DNA of 64,000 nt from Cryptomeria japonica (taxonomy: Eukaryota; Streptophyta; Pinopsida; Cupressales; Cupressaceae), in the NCBI RefSeq assembly GCF_030272615.1, contig NC_081406.1, positions 479,596,900 through 479,660,899 of the forward strand, written 5' to 3'. The notes under the pieces were generated by a model. The model was not told where the DNA came from. It worked only from the letters and a program-made list of their open reading frames with translations, and did not search any database. Position numbers and translations under genes: made by a program. Below are positions 22,958 to 33,164 of this stretch, in pieces (the stretch's first letter is position 1; each line of letters starts with the position of its first letter).

Positions 22958-24238
22958 TGTTGGCATTTGGCATTATAATAGACAAGGGGAGATTGTTGGA
23001 ATTTCAATAAGGATATTGAGAAGGTTGTTGATGATTATGGATAAAACTGATTAAGGATGTTTACTGTCTTAATATTATTATTTTGTCATTGATGTCAAGA
23101 AATTGAATTTCTAATTCAGTATGATGTTGCCATATCTTGAGAAGTATGATTTGATGAGTATAAAGATGTCGGTAAAAGACACAAATAGAATATGATGGAT
23201 AAGGGGAGAAATAAGTAATTCAATGGGCAACTATTACCAAGTTAGAAAATGATGAGATCATGATGATTAGATTGTTTTGATATCCTACATATGTTATTGA
23301 TTGAAAGGTTAATACTATACTATGTTACCGAGCAAAGAACCTAGTCGGTAAACCCTAAGGAACCTAGTCGGTAAACCCTAAAGTTATCGCTATCGGTTAA
23401 TGAAGGCAGAATGTCTACCGAGTGAAGTTTAGTATTTATCGAGTTGCAACTGAGTAATAACAGAATACATTAAATGATTACATGCATTATTTAATGAAGG
23501 AACCTAATGAGCTAGCTATGATTAAATAATTGGTATGTCATGAATGAAGTTTGTTAAAGAATCTATGTATGCACAGGGATGCTACATAGTGATTACCGAG
23601 CACAGAAGCTTGAAGACCTATTTTGAATAATAGAGTATAGAGCCCAGTCGATGGACAAGATTAGTCCTATGTCTATATTGTATTGAGCAAATAAGAATCT
23701 ACTTTAGCATTTTAGATGTGAAGTTACAGATAGATTTTTATTACTATTATTTTGTGAAGTGATAGAAAATCTCTTAATCGAGTGGACTTAACAGTCTTAT
23801 TTGTAAAACCCTCTAGCAAGGTGAAATTCTGATTGAGTGTTTGAAATCATTTAACAAGGTCACTTCTAACAAGGTGAAGATCCTAACAGATCTAAGGGAA
23901 ATCCCTTAACTGGGTCACATCTAGCAATGTGTTTGTAATCTTTAACAGGATTTGCTTTTAACCGAGCATACTCTAAAAGAGTATATTTCTTAGTGGGTCC
24001 GAAATCCCACAGTGGTTTTTCCCTATTTGGGTTTCCACGTTAAATCTGGTGTTATGAGTATTATGATGTTTATATGCTTTTGAGTTTGCATGTTTAGCAG
24101 TTTTGGTTATATTACTGAAGTATATGCTACCGAGGTTGAATCTGATGTTTCTATGAAAGATTAAGTTTGTATGATTCACCCCCCCTCTCATCTTATTAGC
24201 TTGGATTCTGTACTTATCTTTAAGTATCAGAACTATCA
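22958..24238 (+). repeat. Co2 3' LTR, with a 251-bp internal deletion
   Basis: Same termini as the 5' LTR but 1,281 bp long. It lacks the segment corresponding to 17422-17672 of the 5' LTR; the break is near 23567, at a TATG shared by both edges. The missing part includes the TATA box. The rest matches closely with no other length change (1532 minus 1281 equals 251). Confidence 0.9.
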
Positions 24239-24269
24239 CCCCCCTCTCAGTTGTCTCTGGGGCCTAACA
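24239..24269 (+). repeat. Co3 5' LTR, last 31 bases
   Basis: CCCCCCTCTCAGTTG...GGCCTAACA restores the end of Co3's LTR after the Co2 insertion. The 3' LTR ends with the matching CACTTAGTTG...GACCTAACA at 29900. Confidence 0.88.
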
Positions 24270-24271
24270 AT

Positions 24272-24283
24272 TGGTATTAGAGC
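24272..24283 (+). promoter_or_regulatory. Co3 primer-binding site
   Basis: TGGTATTAGAGC is one base different (C to T) from the initiator-Met-tRNA complement TGGTATCAGAGC and lies two bases after the LTR. Confidence 0.9.
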
Positions 24284-24325
24284 TTAGTCCTCTTTTGCAG
24301 AAGTTTAACAGCTTAAGGAGATCCA

Positions 24326-27300
24326 ATGTCTACTAACTATGTCAAGAAAGACAGTCCTAAATTTGATGGAACCAACTATGGCATATGGTAGATCAAAATG
24401 GAGACACATCTAAATTGCATTGGAAAGGACATCTGGGATGTTACAAAGAATGGTTATACTACTCCTACTCAGAGTCATCCCACTCCACCCAACTTGACTA
24501 AAGATGAGGAAAATGATTGCAAAGCAAGAGAAGCACTTTTGAGCTCATTATCAAATCAACAAATCATGGGACTATTAGATAGGTCTACTGCTAAATCTAT
24601 TTGGGATCATTTGGAAACACTGAATGAAGGAGATTCCATAGTCAAAATTGCAAAACTTGAAAGCTTTTGGGTCAGGTATGAACATCTGAAAATGGAAGAA
24701 GATGAAAGGACTTATGTTTTTATGGAAAGAGTAAATGAGATTGTTTTGGGTATTAAATGTTGTGGAGGAACCTTAAGTGAGGATTAAATTGTTTCAAAAG
24801 TTTTAAGAGGATTGCCACTAGCATATAAAATGAAAGTCACTACTATAAATGAGTTAAGAACAATGCCTAAAACATCAGTTACTATGGATACATTAATTGG
24901 GAAACTTTCAGCTTTTGAAATTGAAGAATTTGGTTTTGTTGCTACTATAAAGACAGATTTGGCCTTTAAAGCATCAACATCATCTGCTCCATTATTTGAC
25001 AAATCTGATTGGAAAGCCTTTTATGCAAGAGAACTTGAAGAAAGCAAGAAAGAAAATGAAGAACTTGAAGCACTATTTGCAAGGAAAATGCCTAAAGGTC
25101 CAGTTGGAAGTAAGTATGAAGGTAAAGCACCCTTTAAATGTTTTAACTGCAATAAGATTGGTCATATGGCTTCAAGATACCCTGATGGACATGATAGACT
25201 AAGAGAAGAAACTAGAAGAACATACAAGCCTAACCCAGAATATCAAAGATACAGATTTAAGAAGAATAAAGACAAATCTTATTACATTGTTGATGAAGGT
25301 GTGACTGATGATTCTGATAAGGATCCAGCAGACAGTGGATGGGTTTTTGTTTCTATAATAGAAGATCAACCGACACCTACTGCTCAACTGGTAGTACAGG
25401 CCTTGGCAGCTAAAGTTGAAGTAAAAGATGAATGGATCATTGATTCAGGATGCTCACATCATATGACAGGAGACAAAGGTAAATTCTTGAACTTTCAAGA
25501 ATACAATGGAGGCTTAGTGAGATTTGGAGATGACAAAGCTTGTTTAATCAAAGGTAAGGGTACAATATCTCTTGATGGTAACCATATCACTGACAATGTT
25601 TACTATGTTAAAGGATTAAAGCATAATCTTTTGAGTGTTGGTCAATTTGTTGAGAAAGGATTTTAGTTACAATTTTAAAATGGAAAATGCAAAATCATGA
25701 ACAAGAACTGGTTTGGAAATTGCAACCGGTAATAAAACTAAAGGTAATATCTTTCATTTGAATAATAGTGAAAAGACATGCTTGATTGCACACATAGAAG
25801 AAAGTTGGTTATGGCATAAGAGACTCTGTCATGTAAACTTTGATTGCATGGTGAAAATCAGTACTACTAAGGCAGTTAGAGATTTACCTAAAATTGTCAA
25901 ACCTCATAATATAGTATGTAAGGAATGTCAATTTGGAAAACAAGTTAGAGCTATTTTTGAAAGTATTCTAGAAAAATCCAATAATGCTCTTGATTTGATT
26001 CACACTGATTTATGTGGTCCAACTAGAACTAAAAGCTTACAAGGTGATAGATATTTCATGCCAATCATTGATGACTACTCTAGAATGTATTGGGTTACTT
26101 TTCTTAGAGAAAAATCAGAAGCACTTGGAAAGTTTAAATTGTTCAAAGCAATGGTAGAAAATGAAACCTATAAGAAAATCAAATGTCTAAGATCAGATCA
26201 AGGAGGAGAATTTACATCTAAGGAATTTAATACATTCTATGAAGTGAATGGAATCAGAAGATAGCTATCAGCACCTCAGACACCACAACAGAATGGAGTT
26301 GTTGAAAGCAAAAACAGAACTATCTTGGATGCAGCAAGAAGTATGTTATCAGAAGCAAACCTACCGCATGTATATTGGAGAGAGGTAGTCAGTATAGCAG
26401 TCTATACATTCAACAAAGTTCACATCAAAGGTGAAACCGGTAAGACCCCTCATGAAATATGATTTGGTAATACTCCTACTCTTAAGTATTTCAAAATTTT
26501 TTGAAGTAAAGTTATATCAGAAGAGATGAGTATATTGGCAAATTTGATCCTAGAATTGATGAAGGAATATTTCTTTGTTATTCATCTAAGAGAAAGGCAT
26601 ATAGATGTTTTAACAAAAGATTGCAGAAAATTGTTGAAAGTACAAATGTAAAGATTGATGAACAATTCAAAGGAACTTCAAGGTATATAGACTCTGAACC
26701 GGCAACAGCAATTTTGGCAAATGAACCTACTCTAAATCCACCGGTATCATCTGAGGATTCCACAGTAACAAAGGAATAGTAGCAAATAAAGACACCCTAG
26801 TATGTAAGACTGAATCATTCTAAAGATCAGATAATTGGAAACAAGTTTAAAGGAGTTATGACAAGAGGAAGATTGGAAAATGAAGAGGTATGTCTTATTT
26901 CTCAAATTGAACCATCATCTGTTAATGAGGCATGTAAAGATAAATTTTGGATTAAAGCTATGGAAGAAGAATTAGAACAAATTAAGAAAAACAACACTTG
27001 GACATTAGTTCCCTGACCTAAAGATAAAAATGTAATTGGAACCAAATGGGTTTTTAGAAACAAACTTAATGAAGATGGTAAGGTTGTCAAAAATAAAGCA
27101 AGACTAGTGTGTAAGGGATATTCTTAGAAGGAAGGAGTTGATTACAATGAAACCTTTGCACCGGTAGCTAGAATTGAGGCAGTCAGATTATTTTTGGCTT
27201 TTGCAGCACACAAGAACTACAAAGTTTATCAAATGGATATTAAATGTGCATTTTTGAATGGAGATCTTGAAGTGGAAGTCTACATTGAACAACCTGATGG

Positions 27301-28444
27301 ATTTTCTTTGACAGATGACAATGATATGGTTTGCAGGTTAAGAAAAGCTCTGTATGGATTGAAGCAAGCTCCAAGAGCTTGGTATGCAAGATTGGATAAG
27401 TATCTTTTAAAGATTGGTTTTACTAAAGGAAATGCAGACATCAATTTATATTATAAAATAACTAATGATGACATCTTGATTATAGAAGTATTTGTTGATG
27501 ATATAATCATGGGAGGAGGAGATGCATTATGTAAAGAATTTTTTATTAATATGCAACAAGAATTTGAAATGTCTATGATTGGAGAAATAAAATTCTTTTT
27601 AGGATTGCAGATTTTACAGACTGATAAAGGTATATTCTTGAGTCAATCCAAGTACTTAAAAGAGTTACTAAAGAAATTTGGGATGGAAAACTCTAAACCA
27701 GTAAGCACACCTATGACAACAAATGATAAATTATCAAAAAGGGATGAATCTACACCTATTAATCCAACTAGATACAAATCTATGATAGGAGGTTTATTGT
27801 ATTTGACATAAACCAGACCTGATATTATAAATGCAGTATGTATTGTTTCAAGATTTCAAAGTAATCCTAGAGAAAATCATGAATCAGCAGTAAAAAGGAT
27901 TTTTTGGTACTTACAAGGCACTATAAATCTTGGATTATGGTATCCTAGAGATGAAAACTTTGAATTATGTGCATACACAGATGCAAATTGGGCAAGAGAT
28001 GTGGATGATAGAAAAAGCACCACCGGCAGAGCATTCTTTCTTGGAAACAAACTAGTTTCCTTGTTGAGTAAGAAACAAAGTTGTACATCTTTATCAATAG
28101 CAGAATCAGAATATGTTGCAGCAGCAACTAACTGTACACAGGTACTATGGCTTAAGCAAATGTTGAAAGACATAAAGGTAAAATGCAAGGAACCTATTAC
28201 TATTTATTGTGATAACACTGCAGAAATTAATATATCTAAGAATCTGGTATTACGTTCTAAAACCAAACATGTTTCTATCAAACTGAATTTTCTAAGGGAA
28301 AATGTTGAAGCAAACGAAATAAAACTGGTTTATGTGAATACTAAAGAGAAGATTGCAGATATCTTTACTAAACCTTTGCCTAAGGAGACTTTTCAATATC
28401 TCAGAGATCAACTTGGGGTCATATCCCCACCGGTAGAGACTTAG
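24326..28444 (+). pseudogene. Co3 gag-pol polyprotein, broken
   Basis: Starts MSTNYVKKDSPKFDGTNYGI. Order: gag with knuckle CFNCNKIGHMASRY (last Cys is Tyr, about 25138-25180), protease WIIDSGCSHHMTGD (about 25435), integrase LCHVNFDCM...CKECQFGK and LIHTDLCGP (about 25999), RT with VYQMDIKCAFLNG (about 27230) and FVDDIIM (about 27490), and RNase H from about 27965. Frame 2 carries stops at 24389 and 24785. There is a shift near 25705 into frame 3, a stop at 26262, a shift back near 26505, then stops including 26777, 27016, 27125 and 27809. The last codon before the final stop is at 28439. Confidence 0.92.
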
Positions 28445-28585
28445 GAAGTTGATGATTGTCATCAACTGGCAGAATTAACAGAGAAATCTTTTATTCCAGC
28501 TTTGATGGGAAGCTACTTCTCAGGGGGAGTAGTTGGTATAATAAATTGATTGGTATTTTGTATATGAACTTGGTTTTGTTGTAAC

Positions 28586-28832
28586 TTTGGCATTTGATGT
28601 CAAAGGGGGAGAGATTGGTATGGAAAAACTTTGAAAAACACAAGGAAAACACATGTTACTCCTAGGGGGAGAGATTGTTGTTTGGGAGAGATTATTACTC
28701 TCTGTATCTGTATTTTGATTTCTGATTATGATCTCTTTTTGGAGATTGTTGGTTTTTGGTATTTGGCATTTCTATTTTAGCACTTTGATGGTTTTTCCAT
28801 CTTGTGTTGCCATCAATGCCAAAGGGGGAGAT
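28586..28832 (+). promoter_or_regulatory. Co3 polypurine-tract module with extra copies
   Basis: TTTGGCATTTGATGTCAAA then GGGGGAGAG at about 28587-28613, a further GGGGGAGAGATTGTTG near 28664, GGAGATTGTTGG near 28740, and the terminal CATCAATGCCAAAGGGGGAG then AT before the LTR at 28833. Only the last has the position of the true plus-strand primer. The others look like duplicated tract-plus-LTR-start fragments. Confidence 0.6.
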
Positions 28833-29900
28833 TGTTGGTATTTTGGTATGGTTTTGTCATTGATGTCAACACCTACTAAACACTTATCAACTTTGGCACT
28901 TTGGAGAATCGGCAACATTCACCGGCAACCAAGTGATTCATGCACAGTCACCGATATCTGGTACACTGGCAAGATATAATTATCACCAGCACTTGGAATG
29001 ATATGGAAAACACCTAGTAATATTGAAGACATCGTTTGGACATCTTGTCTTAGAGAATTGTTTTTTGGTATATTCATATTTGCATATTTGTTGTTACAGG
29101 CAAATAGGTCCAGGGTTACACCGACAGGTTTATCTTTTCCAGATCAGCATGACACGCTATGGAGATGACTAATTATTATTGTAAATGCATTAAGCCAACA
29201 TGTTGAATCGGTTATTGCATCGGATATTGTATTGTTTGTTAAAAAAATTTATTGTAATATCTTGTAGAGCCGACCTACTAAAATTGGTCTTAGGTTATGG
29301 TATAAATGTAAGATCTTATTTGTAAGATAAAATGTGGAATGCGAAAAAGGATTGTGTGAAGGTATATGCGAGAACAAGTAGAGCTATACACATAGACATC
29401 ATTTGAAGATTGAAGAAGGGTTTTCGTGAAGACAATCAGAACTACACCGGTACTGAATCTAGCATATGAAGATGTTATTTTGTGCAGTACATTCTTATTG
29501 GATTTAACCATTCAACTGTAGTCAGTGTGACTCCCAATTTGTGATTGAGCAGTGAGCTCTAAGCGCTTGGCCTTTCTGCATGTGCAGACTCCATTTATGT
29601 ACACTTACTATGTACAATAGTATCATCTAATTGTGGGTAAGGTTTCCCACCATGGTTTTTCCCCTTACAGGGTTTCCACGTACAAATATTGGTGTTATGT
29701 GTTGTGGATGACTTTATCTTTATGTTTCATGCACTAATCCTTACCGGTATAGCAATTAACTGTTAAAACTGTCTATGGGCATGTTAAACTGGTTTACCGA
29801 TATTAAGCATTAAGTTGGTTAAGTTGTTTTTGGTTTGAATTTATTTGACAACTGATTCACCCCCCCACCCCCCCCACTTAGTTGTCTCCGAGACCTAACA
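28833..29900 (+). repeat. Co3 3' LTR
   Basis: 1,068 bp from TGTTGGTATTTTGG to GACCTAACA, followed by the AATC-type duplication AAATC (29901-29905). TATA-like TATAAATG at 29301-29308; CCATGG...CCACG motif at about 29650-29680. It keeps the TG that the 5' LTR has lost. Confidence 0.92.
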
Positions 29901-29905
29901 AAATC

Positions 29906-30068
29906 TTGGTAGTCATGTGTGTTTCATTTATGTGTGCATGTTTCTTATCAATTTTGCTTATACTGATAAGTGCTAAGTTTGAATAGAAGTTTTGATTAAG
30001 ATTAAATCTATAAAAATTGATATAGTGTTGATTCACCCCTTCCCTCTCAGCACCGGTTGGGACTAACA
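29906..30068 (+). repeat. Co4: lone copia LTR, second segment
   Basis: Resumes after Co3 and ends TTCACCCCTTCCCTCTCAGC...GGGACTAACA, the standard end of copia LTRs in this window. No primer site follows, which supports a solo LTR. Confidence 0.65.
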
Positions 30069-30629
30069 GACACATTCATTCATTTTTATATATATAAGAT
30101 GTGATTTTGGCAGCATATGTATGTATTTTATTATGTTCTCTTGTGGACTGTATTTTATTATGTTCTCTTGTGGACTTTGATTATTGTTTTATGATGTGAT
30201 GGATGATGATGTTACAATTGTGGTTTTGATGTATATGATCTGACTCCTTTGTGATGTAGGATGAATGATTATGTATGTATGCATATACTATATGTGATAT
30301 TGCTAAAAGGTTTGTGGATGATATATGTCTATATGATATGCATTTTTTGGATTTCTATGTGATGATTATGCTTATGATATGTCATGCATATGAGTGTCCT
30401 ATATTCATGTTATATATTGTGATGTGATAAATATGATGTGATTAATAAAATGTACCTAAATGAATGATAACCAAATGTGTTGGGTGATGTAATGGAAACC
30501 CTTATTTAGCCACTAATAAATATAATACAACAAAATGTGACTAATTAGCATGATTAGTGATGCATGGACTACTTGATGACTTACCATTTGTGTGAGATAT
30601 TAATGTTTGAATGAAAATTTGATGCACCT
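30069..30629. other. GyB fragment: TATG-rich spacer
   Basis: AT-rich sequence dominated by TATGATG, GTATGTATG and ATGTGATG, with a tandem pair TTATGTTCTCTTGTGGACT near 30130-30178. The same texture occurs beyond the antisense gene in GyC (34815-35790) and GyE (62880-63260). It therefore fits the pol-to-antisense-gene spacer of GyB. No gene was seen. Confidence 0.5.
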
Positions 30630-32013
30630 TGATGCTCTGCAAAATGGACAAGGTTAGAAAATGACAAACAACACAAGACACAAGAAATCGTTAGTGTTAT
30701 TTAACCAAAAGCTAATCTAAACAGGCATATCAAAAGAGATACTAAGAACAAGAAAAAATATTTAACTAAAGAAGCAAATATGATGAGGCATCTCCAAATG
30801 CCTCCTAACATGCTCTTGGCTCCTTCTCCTTTGTTCCTCTCCTCTCCAAGTTCCAAAATAGTGTAGCTCTCAACAGTTTTTTCCACTATGGATGCTTATG
30901 GAGGATTGAGATTTGAGTTTTTTGCTCCAAATGTAAAATGAAAAGCTAAAATACTAGATGCTATTAAAAATGATTGATTTTAACCAAAATAACAAGATAT
31001 TAGTTTGCTATGCTAAATTTTCTCTAAAATGCCTATAGGTTAAATGCATACAAGTTTTCAGGATCTGGATTATGAGGAAATGGGCTCTATTTATAAGAAA
31101 AATGGAGCAATGGATGGTTGAGATTGAGCAATCTCAACAAGGATCAGGATTCAATGGTTTGAGATCCATGTGAGGGATTTCAACCCAATCCCAGGATGAC
31201 AAGTGTCAATGTGAGATAGGTTGAGAGGAGAGGGAGTAAACATTAAATGCTTGACATGACTTTGGGAGTTAAAGTCAAGGTTAGGTTGAGTGAATAAATT
31301 CTTTATTCAAAGAATAAAGCTTTTATCCAATGGATAAACTCTTGTGCAAAGGCAAAAGGGATAACCATGGTCAAAGCAATAAATGCTTGGGGAGACAAGT
31401 TGAAATAACCATAAATGGTTATGTAAGAGCCATTAATGGTCATGTAAGAGCCATTAGTGGTTTTGGAAGACTTTAGAGGTTAAATTGTTGAACACACAAA
31501 GCATTAAATGCTTTTCAAAGACTTTTGAAGTCTTTGAGAAGTGAATCCATTTTGCTTAGGAATGTGACAATAATTAGGGGATGGATTAGGATAATTAGGA
31601 AGGGGTTAGAAGAATCTAGAAGGGGATTAGATTTGCAAGTGGATTTGGTGGGTGAGGGAAAATAGGATTTTATTAAAATAAAAATTCATTTATTTCAATA
31701 AATGTGTGCAAGTTGCATTTGTAGGAAAATGCAAGGGGGGGGGGGTTATGATTTAAATAAATGTTTAATTTAATTTATTTAAAAGAGGAATAGGGGGATT
31801 TAATTAAATAAATAGATTTAATTTATTTAATTGATTTGTGAACTTGGTTTAATGAATTAATTAAAATAAATTGAATAATTTATTTAATTAATAAGAGAAT
31901 GTTTGAAGATGAATTAATTAAATATTAATTAATTAACTCATGGCTAGTGTATTTTTAATCAAATAAATAGCAAATATTTATTTAATTCAGCTGGACAGAT
32001 TTGTGTGACTACA
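30630..32013 (-). repeat. GyC 3' LTR
   Basis: 1,384 bp, on the plus strand from TGATGCTCTGC to GTGACTACA. A minus-strand TATA box TTATAAATAG lies at 31087-31096. The end near 31650-31990 is rich in TTTAATTTATTTAATT. Differences from the other LTR cluster toward 30630: about 18 in the first 330 bases against about nine in the last 700, counted by eye. Confidence 0.93.
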
Positions 32014-32030
32014 TTTGCCCCTCTTTGAGA
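32014..32030 (-). promoter_or_regulatory. GyC polypurine tract
   Basis: The minus strand reads CTCAAAGAGGGGCAAA directly before TGTAGTCACAC, the LTR start. It gives the orientation of the element. Confidence 0.85.
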
Positions 32031-32426
32031 CGGTGCAGTTTATCGCGTCATTTCAAAGAAAGAAAAACAGGTGAAAAGAAATGCCCCATAAAATGTAGAT
32101 TTAGTGGGTGGTATGCCCCCTCGAGAGATGGGCCGGAAAATTTTGAAAAATCAGACGATCTCTCGAAAAAGAATGAAAATTGGCAGGGTGGTAGAAGAGA
32201 AGAAGTTAGTAAAACGGGTGAAAAATAGAAGAAATCGGGGGTAAAATGGAGAAATGGGAGGCTCGGGAAGTTTACGGGGACCACGGTGGCGAGCGGGGAA
32301 AAATTATGGTGATTGCGAAAGGTTTAAATGGGGAGAAGGGGGTGAAAATAGGATCATTTGTGACCGCGACCAGTGTGAAACTATAGCTCTGATAGTGACT
32401 TTTGAGAGGAACAATTAGCAGTCAGG
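32031..32426 (+). other. GyC upstream region of the antisense PMD gene
   Basis: Moderately G-rich plus strand (GGTGGCGAGCGGGG and similar). It aligns in part with 61300-61637 of GyE: both share CCTCTTTGAGAC, then GTTTCAAA, then CCCCTNGAGAGATNGG and a later ATCTCTCGA. Shared sequence ahead of a shared gene suggests a promoter or leader. No firm TATA box is visible here; GyE has GGCTATAAGATAG at about 61539-61551. Confidence 0.4.
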
Positions 32427-32501
32427 ATGTTGGTACCAGTAGTAGAGCACCATCTTGAGCGAGTTCATCGGTTCCAGCGGCCAGACGACTACGGACCAGT
32501 G
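32427..32501 (+). pseudogene. GyC antisense PMD gene, exon 1
   Basis: 25 codons from ATG: MLVPVVEHHLERVHRFQRP then DDYGPV. The border is set by comparison with GyE, where 24 bases follow TTCCAG before GTAAGT; here 24 bases follow TTCCAG before GTACGC. Residues ERVHRFQRP match GyE's DRVRRFQRP. The exon ends in phase 0 and is open. Confidence 0.7.
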
Positions 32502-33164
32502 GTACGCAAATTTGAAATTTGAATTTTTATGCATTTTTGATACGCTTTTTGCTGAGTCCAAGTTGAGTTGGAACAATAGCGCTGAAACTATGTTTTGGCA
32601 CTATTGCCTAATTAACTAGCGCTACTGTGCCGCAATGGCACTATTGAGGTGTCGTTTGAGTGCTTTTGAACATTGTAGCGCTATTGTAGGCTAGTTTAGG
32701 CGCATTTGATTTATAAGTGCTATTGAGTGCTTAATTGAGCGCTATTTCTATGAATAAGCGCTATTGTGTTGTTGTTCTAGCGCTTTTGTAGTTTGAGCGT
32801 TGTTGGATAGCTGATTAAGCACTTTTGGTAGGATTTCAGTGTTATTGTAGGAAAGTAGCGCTTTTGTGTACAAAATAGCGCTGTTGTGTTAGGATAAAAT
32901 AGATGCCTCAGTTGGCATGAATAAAATCTCCTGATGCCAATGATGGATGGATGGCGATGTGAAGTGGGAGTTGTTTTGAACCATAGCAGCCTGATAAGAC
33001 TTAGGTCATTAGGATAAATGCCTGTTGAAGTCTAGGTTGCCATGATTGCTTACCTGTTGAGACCCGAAGATACTTGATCAAAGTATCTATTGATAGTCTA
33101 GGTTTAAACTTAAGAAAGTTTGAAACAAAACAACTGATGATGATTGATGGATGCCCATGTGCAG
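32502..33164 (+). other. GyC antisense PMD gene intron, with AGCGCT array
   Basis: A 663-base inferred intron from GTACGC to CCCATGTGCAG. Between about 32570 and 32890 it holds roughly a dozen variants of AGCGCTATTGTG and AGCGCTTTTGT at irregular 20-35 base spacing. The same motif lies in reverse on the plus strand at 45900-46130, i.e. in the gag leader. Because the gene is antisense to the genomic RNA, the intron would not be spliced from that RNA, which would explain its survival through retrotransposition (inference). Confidence 0.65.

Larger units (their letters stand above)
16812..24238 (+). mobile_element. Co2: complete Ty1/copia element, the innermost insertion
   Basis: 5' LTR 16812-18343, primer site 18346-18357, gag-pol 18409-22559, polypurine module 22787-22957, 3' LTR 22958-24238. 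It is flanked by CCCCC on both sides inside a C-run of Co3's LTR, so the target duplication is consistent but uninformative. It is the youngest of the three nested layers by position. Confidence 0.92.
15792..29900 (+). mobile_element. Co3: complete Ty1/copia element, split by Co2
   Basis: Perfect 5-bp target duplications AAATC at 15787-15791 and 29901-29905. The 5' LTR is 15792-16811 plus 24239-24269, the primer site 24272-24283, gag-pol 24326-28444 and the 3' LTR 28833-29900. Co2 (16812-24238) lies inside the 5' LTR. Without Co2 the element is about 6.7 kb. The first bases of the 5' LTR have decayed from TG to TA. Confidence 0.92.

Noticed and set aside
30701-30886. Minus-strand 61-codon ORFs at 30701 and 46299
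   Set aside because: Both lie in the GyC LTRs and are identical only because the LTRs are.
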